Shown: one piece after another, positions 51,278 to 59,779 of the stretch
How positions within the stretch are numbered: position 1 is the first letter of the stretch
How the letters are laid out: every line of letters begins with the position of its first letter
Assembly: GCA_964458265.1 (NCBI GenBank)
Contig: CAYWIF010000001.1
Location: 1 to 64,000, forward strand
DNA from: JAGVSR01 sp964458265
GTDB taxonomy: Bacteria > Pseudomonadota > Alphaproteobacteria > Rhizobiales > Hyphomicrobiaceae
Direction of reading: 5' to 3'
Length of the DNA stretch: 64,000 nucleotides
The notes under the pieces: generated by a model
Databases searched by the model: none
What the model saw: only the letters and a program-made list of their open reading frames with translations
Told to the model about the DNA's origin: nothing
Made by a program: the position numbers and the translations under genes

Positions 51278-52114
51278 TTAAAATCGGCGCGAAATACCGA
51301 TGAACGGATTGATCCGATCCGCAGCATCGGTGACACCGAAGTTGACACCGGCATCGAGCTGCAGATTTTCCGACATCGCATAGGTGACGCCCGTGCCAAG
51401 CAGCACAACGCTATCACTGCGCTGATCGCCCGTGTTGAAGGTTGCCGCGATCTCGTAGTAGGTGCCGAGTTTAGCGTTCCATTCGTAGGCGAGTGATGCA
51501 GAGGCGAGATACTCGGCATGGTAACCGTCCGCACCGTCGCTCTTGACCCAGACGACGCCGCCGTTGAGGCCGAGGCCGAAGTTTGCGGGCAGCGCCAACG
51601 CCAGCGGCACGATCAGGCCGCCTTCGACGTGCCCGGGGCTGATGCCGTTATCGCTGTCGGTCGGCAGCGTGAGGAACGGCAACAATGCGAGAGCCGATCC
51701 CGTATTGTCGAACGTGTCGTTGCCCCAAAGGTTGATTTTGCCGCGGATGTCGAGGCCGCCGGTGCCGGACACGTACTGTGACGCGGCCCCACCCGCCGAA
51801 TTGGTGCGCGCGCTGCCGTAAGGTTGCCAGACGACATTGACTTCGGTGTTCGTGGTGAGCCCGATCCGGATGTTCGTGGTGGCAAACTCGAACGTGTCCG
51901 TGACGGCACCGTCCACGTCGGGGCGCGAACGCACATAAGCGGCGAGGTTGGTTTCAACCTGGACGTGACCCGCATCAATCGTGAACGGGCTTTCGGTCGT
52001 GTCGGGGCGATCGGTCGTCATATCGCGCAGCGGCCGTTCGGACGCTTGAGCGGCGAAGGTGACGAGCGCCGCTGTGATCAAAACGGCGGTGGCGGCCAGC
52101 CAGCGTATCACGTC
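51278..52114 (-). CDS. Outer-membrane channel candidate in manganese locus
   Basis: About 278 residues with a signal peptide (ends AAQAS) and alternating-strand barrel sequence ending in SRRF, the outer-membrane terminus. The N-terminal SERPLRDMTTDRPDTTESPFTIDAGHVQVE segment is typical of the family annotated as transporter / MetA-pathway phenol degradation-like barrels. It is the first gene before the Mn-type ABC transporter and next to mntR, so a role like that of MnoP, the outer-membrane Mn channel of Bradyrhizobium, is inferred; MnoP itself may be unrelated in sequence. GTG at 52114 has AGGGG upstream; ATG at 52129 is an alternative. Confidence 0.75.
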   Translation of the reverse strand, partial: DVIRWLAATAVLITAALVTFAAQASERPLRDMTTDRPDTTESPFTIDAGHVQVETNLAAYVRSRPDVDGAVTDTFEFATTNIRIGLTTNTEVNVVWQPYGSARTNSAGGAASQYVSGTGGLDIRGKINLWGNDTFDNTGSALALLPFLTLPTDSDNGISPGHVEGGLIVPLALALPANFGLGLNGGVVWVKSDGADGYHAEYLASASLAYEWNAKLGTYYEIAATFNTGDQRSDSVVLLGTGVTYAMSENLQLDAGVNFGVTDAADRINPFIGISRRF

Positions 52115-52143
52115 GTGTCCCCTATCCATTACGCATCGCAGAT

Positions 52144-52153
52144 CTAATATTAG
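52144..52153. promoter_or_regulatory. Palindrome CTAATATTAG between channel gene and mntR
   Basis: Perfect 10-bp palindrome, 29 bp upstream of the channel gene start. AT-rich position is suited to a promoter/operator of the minus-strand operon. Probable half of a regulator site or a second MntR box. Confidence 0.5.
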
Positions 52154-52167
52154 TCTTGCCAATCTTT

Positions 52168-52183
52168 GTTAGAATAGTCTAAC
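52168..52183. promoter_or_regulatory. Inverted repeat GTTAGAATAGTCTAAC, probable MntR operator
   Basis: 16-bp dyad (GTTAGA, four-base centre, TCTAAC) located 11 bp before the mntR start and about 55 bp before the divergent channel gene. Its size, placement and AT-rich character fit a DtxR/MntR-type operator controlling both directions. Confidence 0.6.
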
Positions 52184-52193
52184 TCTTGAGTCA

Positions 52194-52688
52194 ATGACGA
52201 ACCGCTATAGTCTCGCGAGCATGAAATCGTTGGGTGCAAAAATGACCTCGGCAAACGACACCAGCCCGGAAACCGCGCGGCGGGCGGAGCGCTTTCAGCG
52301 TGTGCGTGATGCGCACCAGACCGAGATGGCCGAGGACTATGTGGAACTCATCGCCGATCTCATTGACGAAAAAGGTGAGGCCCGCGTCGTCGATCTGGCC
52401 GAAAGCCTCGGCGTGACGAAGCCGACCGTGAACAGCGCCATACAGCGGCTGCAGCGCGATGGCTTCGTCAGCAGCGAACCCTACCGGGCCATATTTCTCA
52501 CGGAGAAAGGGCGCGGACTTGCGGCCGCATCGCGCGAACGGCACCTTGTTGTCCGGAACTTCCTGGTTGCGCTCGGGGTGGATGCCGAGACCGCGGATGT
52601 CGATGCCGAGGGCATCGAACACCACGTGAGCGACGCCACGCTCGATGCATTCCGCAAATTCATCAGCAAAGCGCGGCGCGGGCGGTAA
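52194..52688 (+). CDS. mntR: Manganese-responsive regulator MntR
   Basis: 164 residues, DtxR/MntR family. The winged helix-turn-helix lies at about 45-110 (DLAESLGVTKPTVNSAIQRLQRDG). The metal-site residues known from MntR can be placed: Asp48, His117, Glu139, Glu142 and His143 (GIEHHVSD). No SH3-like third domain, as in MntR. It would repress the Mn-uptake genes when Mn is bound. Three in-frame ATG codons (52194, 52221, 52242) compete; the first is listed, but no ribosome site is decisive. Confidence 0.92.
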   Translation: MTNRYSLASMKSLGAKMTSANDTSPETARRAERFQRVRDAHQTEMAEDYVELIADLIDEKGEARVVDLAESLGVTKPTVNSAIQRLQRDGFVSSEPYRAIFLTEKGRGLAAASRERHLVVRNFLVALGVDAETADVDAEGIEHHVSDATLDAFRKFISKARRGR

Positions 52689-52765
52689 GCGAGTGCCGCG
52701 ACCACGGCGCGCTGCACGGGCGGCTACATGAACGGGTTCGGTTGACGCTGGAGAATTGCAGGACT

Positions 52766-52855
52766 TGGCGGAGAGAGTGGGATTCGAACCCACGGTAGAG
52801 TTTCCCCTACACACGCGTTCCAGGCGTGCGCCTTAAACCACTCGGCCACCTCTCC
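52766..52855 (-). tRNA. tRNA-Ser (anticodon GGA)
   Basis: 90-nt class II tRNA on the minus strand with acceptor GGAGAGG pairing with CTCTCTCC, a long variable arm (GTAGGGGAAACTCTAC), T-loop GTTCGAATC, anticodon loop CTGGAAC and encoded 3' CCA (52766-52768) after discriminator G. The long variable arm and GGA anticodon identify serine. Confidence 0.97.
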
Positions 52856-53053
52856 GTGCCTTGCTTGGGAGCGGCGCACTTAACCTCAAGTGCGCTTCAA
52901 TGGCAACACGTCACTGATGCGCCACGTTGCCGTGACAAGCCACTTCTTTACCGCTCTTTTGCAGGCCCGGTCCGGCGTTACGGCGAAGGCGGCTTGCAGG
53001 CCGGCGCGAAGCGCGGCAAGGAACAAACTCGCGCCCATTCGACCGGAGCATCC

Positions 53054-53368
53054 ATGGCCACGCTCAGGTTTCTGTCCGCACTGTTCGCCCTGATCGCGAT
53101 CGTCGCCCTGATCGCGGATGCCACGCCGTGGATGAACGGAACAGGGCCCTTCGCCAGCACGAGTTTCGAGGAGCAATGGGGGCGGATTTCGCCAAACTCG
53201 CTGAAAGGCGCGCGCGACAGCCTGAGCACGAGTATATCGCCAGGAGCGTGGACGGCACTGGAGGCCGTGGCACTCGGATTTCCAACGTGGGGCGTATTCG
53301 GCGCATTGGCCCTGGTTACCGGCTATCTCGGCCGCCGGCGGAACCGCGTCAACGTTTACGTCAACTAA
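53054..53368 (+). CDS. Small two-helix membrane protein
   Basis: 104 residues from an ATG preceded by GGAGCATCC. Hydrophobic segments at about 4-24 and 70-93; between them a periplasmic loop (WMNGTGPFASTSFEEQWGRIS). Unknown function; similar PetM- or exported-anchor-like proteins occur in alphaproteobacteria. Overlaps the end of the convergent gene by 8 bp. Confidence 0.7.
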   Translation: MATLRFLSALFALIAIVALIADATPWMNGTGPFASTSFEEQWGRISPNSLKGARDSLSTSISPGAWTALEAVALGFPTWGVFGALALVTGYLGRRRNRVNVYVN

Positions 53369-54239
53369 TGACTGCGACGAGGCCCGGCCACGATGCGGTC
53401 TGGCCGATCGGGCTGCCGCTGGCAAAGTCTTCGACGATGCCGATGATCATCAACAGCAGAACGACGCCGATGAGCACCAGCATGAACGTGTTGTGCGATG
53501 CGTTGAGACGCGCGATCCCGGCGTCGTCGACGATCGTATTTTCTGCGTCGGTGGCCTTGATGCCCATCATCTTGCTTTTGACCGAACGGCGGACCGCACC
53601 GCGATCGATCAGCGGCAGGCGCGCGCGCTCGGCGATCTTGCGGGCGATCTCGACATACGGCAACACGGGGTCGTCGTTGGCTTCGCTGACGTAGCCGAGG
53701 CGGACGACCGAGCCATCCTTTAAGTTCACCCGAGCGCCCTTCAACAGCACCGGCGTCATCGCGCCCCCGTAAATCTCGCGGCGGGTTTCAACACTGTCCA
53801 CCTGATCGTAGGGGAACTCATAACTGCGGTAGCGCAACATGGGCGTCGGGCCGCGGCCGGACGGCAGCGTCATGCGGACTTTCTCGCGACCGAGATGGAC
53901 GCGCGTGCGGATGGAAAACATCATCTCCACGAATACGAGAAACATCAGCGCGGTGAAGATTACGCCCAACGCGATGAGGCCCAGATTGTCGCCGAGAAGG
54001 CCGGCAGACGCGCGCATGCCGATCATGGCAGGAAGACTGGCGAAGAAGGGCAGGAGCAGGAGAAACACCAGGCAGAAGATCGTGGTGCGCAGCGTGCTTG
54101 CGCCGTAATCTTCCGGTTCGAAACCGTAGGGATCGTGGCTGGGGACGGGGGCCGGCGCATCGGCGAGTGCCGTCGGTACTGGCTCTGTCGCTGGGCCAAT
54201 TGTGGGCGGGCTCTCAGCGGGGCCTGTGTTGCCGGTCAT
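53361..54239 (-). CDS. Three-helix membrane protein with soluble middle domain
   Basis: 292 residues: a Pro-rich cytosolic N-terminal tail, two helices (about 52-75 and 86-110), a soluble beta-rich region (about 115-215, RYRSYEFPYDQVDSVETRREIYG) that resembles PH-like or bPH domains, and a C-terminal helix (about 252-275). Not recognised further. GGGAGGACTACGC precedes the ATG. Confidence 0.75.
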   Translation of the reverse strand: MTGNTGPAESPPTIGPATEPVPTALADAPAPVPSHDPYGFEPEDYGASTLRTTIFCLVFLLLLPFFASLPAMIGMRASAGLLGDNLGLIALGVIFTALMFLVFVEMMFSIRTRVHLGREKVRMTLPSGRGPTPMLRYRSYEFPYDQVDSVETRREIYGGAMTPVLLKGARVNLKDGSVVRLGYVSEANDDPVLPYVEIARKIAERARLPLIDRGAVRRSVKSKMMGIKATDAENTIVDDAGIARLNASHNTFMLVLIGVVLLLMIIGIVEDFASGSPIGQTASWPGLVAVIS

Positions 54240-54398
54240 GCGTAGTCCTCCCAACTCGACCTCAATTCAGGCCGCGACATTGCCGGGAGTTTAGCAAGCC
54301 GGGATGAAACCGCCAGCACCCCAGAGCAGTATTGACGGGTGAGCGTTGTGCGGGACACGCTCGTCAGTCCCGCTAGATTGGGCTTCAGGGTGACACCG

Positions 54399-55037
54399 AT
54401 GCTGTTCAGACCGAAAAAAGCCGAGTTGCCGACGGCAGAAACCGCGTTGCCGGGACGCGCCGAGGCACTGCCGACCGCAAGCCATCATTTCGTAAACGGC
54501 CGTCCGCTGAAGGGGCCTTATCCCGCAGGCAGCGAGATGGCCATGTTCGGGCTCGGGTGCTTCTGGGGAGCAGAGCGCAAGTTCTGGCAGCTCGGCGACG
54601 GGATCGTGGTGACGGGCGTCGGTTATGCTGGCGGACTGACGCCGAATGCGACCTATGACGAAGTGTGCACCGGGCGGACCGGCCATAACGAGGTGGTGCT
54701 GGCCGTCTTCGATCCGGCGCGGATCGGCTACGACCAGCTGCTCGCGATATTCTGGGAAAGTCACGACCCGACGCAGGGCTACCGGCAGGGCAACGATGTG
54801 GGAACGCAGTACCGTTCCGGCATCTATACGTTCAGCGACGCGCAGCAGGTGGCGGCCGAACGTTCACGGGATGCGTTCCAGGAGCGTCTGACCGCTGCGG
54901 GCTTTGGACGGATTACAACCGAGATCATTCCGGCTCCGCCGTTCTACTGGGCGGAAGATTACCACCAGCAGTATCTGGCCAAGGTGCCGCACGGATACTG
55001 CGGCCTTGGCGGTACCGGCGTTCCGACCGATTGCTGA
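54399..55037 (+). CDS. msrA: Peptide-methionine (S)-S-oxide reductase
   Basis: 212-residue MsrA, repairing methionine-S-sulfoxide in proteins. The catalytic motif GCFWGAERKFW is at about 52-62, with GYAGGLTPNATYDEVCTGRTGHNE following and the C-terminal GYCGLGGTGVPTDC holding resolving cysteines. The N-terminal ALPGRAEALPTASHHFVNG matches the E. coli enzyme. ATG at 54399 preferred (AGGGTGACACCG upstream); the open frame extends to 54339. Confidence 0.95.
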   Translation: MLFRPKKAELPTAETALPGRAEALPTASHHFVNGRPLKGPYPAGSEMAMFGLGCFWGAERKFWQLGDGIVVTGVGYAGGLTPNATYDEVCTGRTGHNEVVLAVFDPARIGYDQLLAIFWESHDPTQGYRQGNDVGTQYRSGIYTFSDAQQVAAERSRDAFQERLTAAGFGRITTEIIPAPPFYWAEDYHQQYLAKVPHGYCGLGGTGVPTDC

Positions 55038-55067
55038 GAGGTGTAGCACAGAGCGATTAAAACGCCG

Positions 55068-56309
55068 CTAGTTGGCGTCCGCCGATTTGGTCTTCTTGGC
55101 CGGCGTTGTTGCAGCCTTGACCGGCTTGGCGGCGGCCGGCTTTTTCGGCGCGGCGGATTTCACGACCGCGTCGTCGCCAGCGACGGTCTGGCATTCAGCG
55201 GGCAAGTCGGCCAACGTCAGCGGCGGCTTCGGCTTGACGGGCTTGGCCGGTTGGACGGTTCGCGGCTTGGGCTTGGGGGGCGCGGTGAGGAGCTTGAACC
55301 AGTCGTCCAGTTCCTTGCCGCAGCCGTCGTCGCCGGGAATTGGCGCTTGCTTCGTGCAGGTGGGACTGTCGGCAGGGCAGCCCATGCGCACGTGATAGTG
55401 ATAGAAGTGCCCCCAATATGGGCGCACCTTGGCGAGCCAGCCACGGTTTGTGCCGCCGGCTTCGCACAGCGCTTTCTTGATCGCCGGGTGAACGAGAACT
55501 CGCTCGACTTCCGGATAGGAGGCGACGCGGCGCACGATGTTGACTTGACCTTCTCCCCAGACCTTCTTGTTCACCGACAAGTTGTCAGGAGCCAGCATCG
55601 ACGTGGCGGCGAGGTTCTCGCGCTCGGTTTTGGAGAGGCGGCGTGAGGGCATGGGCGTGAACCAGATGTCGGCATCCAGGCCCAACTGATGCGAAGCGTG
55701 GCCGGTGAGCATCGGGCCGCCGCGCGGCTGCGAGATGTCGCCTACGAGTAGCCCCGGCCAACCATCCTTCGCCTTCACTTCACCTGCATACTTCTCCAGC
55801 ATCGCGATGAGCTTGGGGTGGCCCCAATTGCGATTGCGAGACAAGCGCATTGCCTGCCAGGCGGGACCGTCGATGGACAATGCGGTGGCGCCGGCGAGAC
55901 AACCGCGCGAGTAGGCACCGATCGCGCGCGCCTTCATGTTCGCCGGCGACTTCATCGCGCCAAATAGTTTTTTGGCAGCGACGGGAGCAGGAGCCTTGGT
56001 CTTGTCAGCGGGCGGTGACTGACCCTTTTCGCCGGAGGCCGGCGCGGGTGTTTCCGGGGCTGGCGTCGCTCCATCGGCTTTTGCCGTCGCGGTTGCTGCC
56101 TTCGGATCACTGCTGTCTGCCGCCGCATCGGTTGCGTTCGTGGGCTTATCTTTCGCCGCCGGTTCCGGCGCAGGAGCGGCTGCCGCCGCAGCGGCTTTCG
56201 CGGCGGCGTCAGTCCATGGAAATGTCGCAACCTCTCCAGCCCATGCGATACCGGTCGTGGCGGCGGTCACCACGAGAGCGATAGTCAACGGAAGGTGACC
56301 TATCCGCAT
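55068..56309 (-). CDS. mepA: Penicillin-insensitive murein endopeptidase (MepA-like)
   Basis: 413 residues: signal peptide (about 1-24), a long Ala/Pro/Lys-rich linker (about 35-112), then the M74 endopeptidase domain with LTGHASHQLGLDADIW, in which His207 and Asp214 match zinc ligands of E. coli MepA, and WGHFYHYHVRMGCP with further His. It cuts DD-crosslinks in peptidoglycan. The C-terminal 70 residues are Pro/Lys/Ala-rich with no known domain. The ATG at 56309 follows GGGGATCA; 45 codons of open frame upstream are ignored. Confidence 0.92.
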   Translation of the reverse strand: MRIGHLPLTIALVVTAATTGIAWAGEVATFPWTDAAAKAAAAAAAPAPEPAAKDKPTNATDAAADSSDPKAATATAKADGATPAPETPAPASGEKGQSPPADKTKAPAPVAAKKLFGAMKSPANMKARAIGAYSRGCLAGATALSIDGPAWQAMRLSRNRNWGHPKLIAMLEKYAGEVKAKDGWPGLLVGDISQPRGGPMLTGHASHQLGLDADIWFTPMPSRRLSKTERENLAATSMLAPDNLSVNKKVWGEGQVNIVRRVASYPEVERVLVHPAIKKALCEAGGTNRGWLAKVRPYWGHFYHYHVRMGCPADSPTCTKQAPIPGDDGCGKELDDWFKLLTAPPKPKPRTVQPAKPVKPKPPLTLADLPAECQTVAGDDAVVKSAAPKKPAAAKPVKAATTPAKKTKSADAN

Positions 56310-56489
56310 TGATCCCCATTTCGGTTCGATGGTGAGTTTAGCTCGGGGATGGGCAAAAATGCGACCCCTCGATAAAGAAGTGCGCGGCGTGTGTGGCCCA
56401 TGGGTCGATGACGCGATCAGCCATGGCGTGAAGCTACTGATCACAGTGCGAAAAAGCAGACTAAGACCGAGTACCTAGGGCCTGTGGAG

Positions 56490-57137
56490 ATGACTGTGTG
56501 CGCGCGGAATTGGCTGACGAACGGTCATTTGGAACGGGACTACCACCTTGTTCTCGCACACGGGGCCGGCGCCGGAATGGAGAGCGAATTGCTGACGCGC
56601 ATGGCCAAACTCGTCGATGCGGCGGGTGTAACGGTCCACCGCTTCGAATTCCCTTACATGGCCGCGCGGACGGCGGGATTGGGTAGAAAGCCCGCCCCGC
56701 GCGCGGAAACGCTGGTGGATGACTATTGCGGCGCGATCGGCGACGTGCGGGCGCGCATAAATCCTCAAGCGCGACTGTACATCGGCGGAAAGTCGATGGG
56801 CGGACGGATCGCTTGCCTTGCCGCAAATGACGCGGGCGGCGGCATCTCCGGCGTCGTCGTTCTCGGCTTTCCCTTGACGCCGCCGCGCAAGCCCGGTTCA
56901 TGCCGGGGCGCGGTCATAGAGGCGCTCAGGCATCGCGCCCTCATCGTTCAAGGTACGCGAGACATTTTCGGAGGGCGCGAAGCGTTCCGCGCCGTGCAAC
57001 TTCCACAAGGCGTGCGAATTGTCTGGATCGAAGACGGCGACCACGACCTCAAGCCGCGGCGATCCTCCGGACGAACTCATGCGGAAGCGACCAGCGACGC
57101 CGCCCGTGAAATCGGGGCATTCTGCCGTGAGGAATGA
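56490..57137 (+). CDS. Alpha/beta-hydrolase (TEX30/KANL3-like)
   Basis: 215 residues with an alpha/beta-hydrolase fold: LVLAHGAGAGMESE (oxyanion region), nucleophile elbow GKSMGGR, and a C-terminal GDHDLKPR His. Small relative of TEX30/KANL3 and dienelactone-hydrolase-like families; the substrate is unknown. GTG at 56484 or ATG at 56490 may start it. No signal peptide. Confidence 0.85.
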   Translation: MTVCARNWLTNGHLERDYHLVLAHGAGAGMESELLTRMAKLVDAAGVTVHRFEFPYMAARTAGLGRKPAPRAETLVDDYCGAIGDVRARINPQARLYIGGKSMGGRIACLAANDAGGGISGVVVLGFPLTPPRKPGSCRGAVIEALRHRALIVQGTRDIFGGREAFRAVQLPQGVRIVWIEDGDHDLKPRRSSGRTHAEATSDAAREIGAFCREE

Positions 57138-57147
57138 CGCCATCCCG

Positions 57148-57564
57148 CTAAATGCGCTGATGACGCGCGCGCGCGGCGCGCTCCAAAGCCGCACAGGTCA
57201 GCTTGTCGATTGCCAGTGTATCCGCGAGCAGTTCCAGACAGCGAATCTCCTCGTCACGCACATTCAAGTCGCTCGCAGCAACTTCGGCGGAGAGCACGTA
57301 GGCGGTTTCGTAGAGGCGTTTCGGCAGGGTGTCTTTCACAAGATTGAGAACGGTTCGCAGACCGTCCGGCTTCACGAGATAGCGGCCGCAGGCCTGCGCT
57401 TCATCGGCAAGCCAATCGCGGTTGTAGCCTTCGAAGGGGGGAAGCTCGGAGACGATCGATCCAATGCGGCGCAACTCTTCACCGGAAATTTCGCGATCAA
57501 CGGCCGATATTGTGACCATGGCATAAATGAGAGCTTCCTGAGGCGTCAGCTTCGGGTCTGGCAT
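57148..57564 (-). CDS. TerB-family protein
   Basis: 138-residue helical TerB/DjlA-N-like domain: EALIYAMVTISAVDREISGEELRRIG followed by acidic residues (DRE, EE) that may bind metal. Linked by name to tellurite resistance, but single-domain alphaproteobacterial members are of unknown role. CAGGAACCC precedes the ATG. Confidence 0.85.
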   Translation of the reverse strand: MPDPKLTPQEALIYAMVTISAVDREISGEELRRIGSIVSELPPFEGYNRDWLADEAQACGRYLVKPDGLRTVLNLVKDTLPKRLYETAYVLSAEVAASDLNVRDEEIRCLELLADTLAIDKLTCAALERAARARHQRI

Positions 57565-57746
57565 GGGTTCCTGCTGTCAATGGGTGCGGGCTCTGATCAA
57601 ACGTGAGGTGCCGCTCAGGTTTCTACAACCCCGGCCCGCCTGCGGCGGAAATGCAAAGCCCTGAGATCCGGCTGTACGGACCCCAGGGCGACGCACAACC
57701 ATCAGGTGTGTACGCGGGACGAATTCCATGGTGCGCGCGGCACCGA

Positions 57747-58730
57747 TCAGGTCATGCCCCAGTAGCGAATGGCGGCAGGGCCCAAGATGATAAAGAAGAG
57801 AACTGGCAGGAAGAAGAGAATCATCGGAACGGTCAGCTTCGGCGGCAAGGCAGCGGCCTTCTTTTCGGCTTCGCCCATGCGGATATCGCGGTTCTCTTTC
57901 GCCATAACGCGCAGCGCCTGGCTGACCGGCGTACCATAGCGCTCGGCCTGAATGAGCGCTGTCGCCACCGCCCTGACACCTGGAATGCCGGTGCGTTTAC
58001 CGAGGTTCTCGAAGGCCAGACGGCGCTCGCCCAGGTAGGACAATTCGGCGGTCGTCAGGGCCAGCTCCTCGCCAAGCTCTAGAGACTGCGTGGTGATTTC
58101 CTTGGCGACTTTGCCGAATGCGGATTCTACCGACATGCCCGACTGGACGCAGATCAGCAGCATGTCGAGCGCGTCGGGGAAGGCCTGGCGGATCGAGGTC
58201 TGCCGCTTCTGAGCGAGGTTCTGAACAAAGACGTTAGGTGCGTAAAAGCCCGCCACGCCAGCACAAACCGCCATGAGGAACTTGATCATGGGTGGATACT
58301 GCAACTTCATCACGATGAAGATGTAGAAGAGCGCGATCAAGAAAACGATCGGCGGCATTGCCACGCGGAAAAACATGTAGGCGACCAGCGGCGCCTGGCC
58401 GCGCAGACCGGCGGTTTTCAGCTTGTTGCGGACGTCCTCGTTGTCGAACTGGGCACGAAGGTCGAAGCGTTCGACGATCTCCTGCATGTAGCCCTTGGGC
58501 GTCTGGCGCAGCTTCGCCTGGCCGCCCTGGCGCTCCTTCGCGGCCAACTCCTGCAGACGCTGCGAGCGCATCTTGTCACGCTCGACGGCCATCACCTTCA
58601 TGCGCTGGTTGAGACGGTCGCGCTGCATCAGCGGCATGGCGAGCGACAGAACGGTAGCGAACACGGCAACGGCCGCGAGCATTGTCGCGAGCATCGCCGG
58701 GTTCATGATGATGTCGACATAGGCCTGCAT
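57747..58730 (-). CDS. tadC: Tad pilus inner-membrane protein TadC
   Basis: 327-residue GspF-type platform protein of the Flp/Tad pilus. Four hydrophobic segments (about 15-33, 105-128, 130-150 and 300-325) flank a T2SSF domain with LDMLLICVQSGMSVESAFGKVA and RYGTPVSQALRVMAKENRDIR. With TadB it forms the inner-membrane assembly platform. Last gene of the visible tad operon. Confidence 0.93.
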   Translation of the reverse strand: MQAYVDIIMNPAMLATMLAAVAVFATVLSLAMPLMQRDRLNQRMKVMAVERDKMRSQRLQELAAKERQGGQAKLRQTPKGYMQEIVERFDLRAQFDNEDVRNKLKTAGLRGQAPLVAYMFFRVAMPPIVFLIALFYIFIVMKLQYPPMIKFLMAVCAGVAGFYAPNVFVQNLAQKRQTSIRQAFPDALDMLLICVQSGMSVESAFGKVAKEITTQSLELGEELALTTAELSYLGERRLAFENLGKRTGIPGVRAVATALIQAERYGTPVSQALRVMAKENRDIRMGEAEKKAAALPPKLTVPMILFFLPVLFFIILGPAAIRYWGMT

Positions 58731-58777
58731 TGCACTCGCCCTCTATCCACCCTGCGCCATTCGCACAGGCCGGATTT

Positions 58778-59779
58778 TCAGAACTTGAAGTTGATCATCT
58801 TGCGCATGACGAGAATGCCGCAGAGCATCCACAGTGCGCCGCCGAGAAGTATGAGGTTGCCCGTAAGCGTGGCGAACAGCGGCCTGATGTAGTCGGGCGT
58901 CGACATGTAGGTCATCATCATCACGCCGGGCGGCATCGATGCCAGAACCATCGCCGAAGACTTTGCTTCGGCAGACAGCGCCTTCACCTTCATTTCCATG
59001 CGGAAGCGGTCGCGCAGAACGCCCGACAGGTTGCCCAGGGCTTCCGAGAGGTTGCCGCCGGCCTGCTGCTGGATGCTGATGACGATGGCGAGGAACTTCA
59101 CTTCGGATAGCGGCATGCGTTCGATCAGGCGCTCAAGCGCTTCGCCCAACGGAATACCGATGCGCATCTGCTCGACGACATAGCGGAATTCACCGGCAAT
59201 CGGCTCCGGGCTTTCGCGAGCAATGATCTGGAGACACTCGTTGAGCGGAAGTCCCGACTTTACGCCGCGCACGACCACGTCGATCGCGTTGGCGAGTTCG
59301 GACTGGAATTTCTTCTGGCGGCGCTTGATGAGCTTGGACAAGACCCACCGCGGAAGGCCGAAGGTGCCGATCACAAGCGCGGCCGCAGCCGCCAAGTGGG
59401 CCGCGTTGCCCCCCACCCACACGTAGGCCAGAAGCGTGCAGACGGCGCCGCAAATCATGCTCGCGATCCAGTACGATCGCGGTTCCGCGTCGAGACCGGC
59501 GCGTTCGAGCTTGGTGCGCAAGGATACCTTTTTGCGCGACTTGGCCTTCGACTCCATATCCTTCAGAGAGTCGGCAACCTGCTTCTTGCGCTGAGCAGCG
59601 ATATCCGCCACCGAGCGGCCACTTACTTTCTTGGTGCGGTCTTCGCTTACGCTGGCAACCCGCTTGGCGACCTGCTTGTCGCCGGAAACGTAGGGATAGA
59701 CGAGCGTAAAAATCAGCCCCGCCAGCGCGAATGCGGCCAGTAGCGCGACGAGAATTACAGTTGAATCTGTCTCACCCAT
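58778..59779 (-). CDS. tadB: Tad pilus inner-membrane protein TadB
   Basis: 333-residue GspF-type protein with an N-terminal helix (about 9-28) and three more helices, and a T2SSF domain (DVVVRGVKSGLPLNECLQII, GIPLGEALERLIERMPLSEV). Paralogous partner of TadC. The ATG at 59779 lies inside the cpaF stop region (8-nt overlap), indicating coupled translation; the frame is open 39 codons further upstream within cpaF. Confidence 0.93.
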   Translation of the reverse strand: MGETDSTVILVALLAAFALAGLIFTLVYPYVSGDKQVAKRVASVSEDRTKKVSGRSVADIAAQRKKQVADSLKDMESKAKSRKKVSLRTKLERAGLDAEPRSYWIASMICGAVCTLLAYVWVGGNAAHLAAAAALVIGTFGLPRWVLSKLIKRRQKKFQSELANAIDVVVRGVKSGLPLNECLQIIARESPEPIAGEFRYVVEQMRIGIPLGEALERLIERMPLSEVKFLAIVISIQQQAGGNLSEALGNLSGVLRDRFRMEMKVKALSAEAKSSAMVLASMPPGVMMMTYMSTPDYIRPLFATLTGNLILLGGALWMLCGILVMRKMINFKF

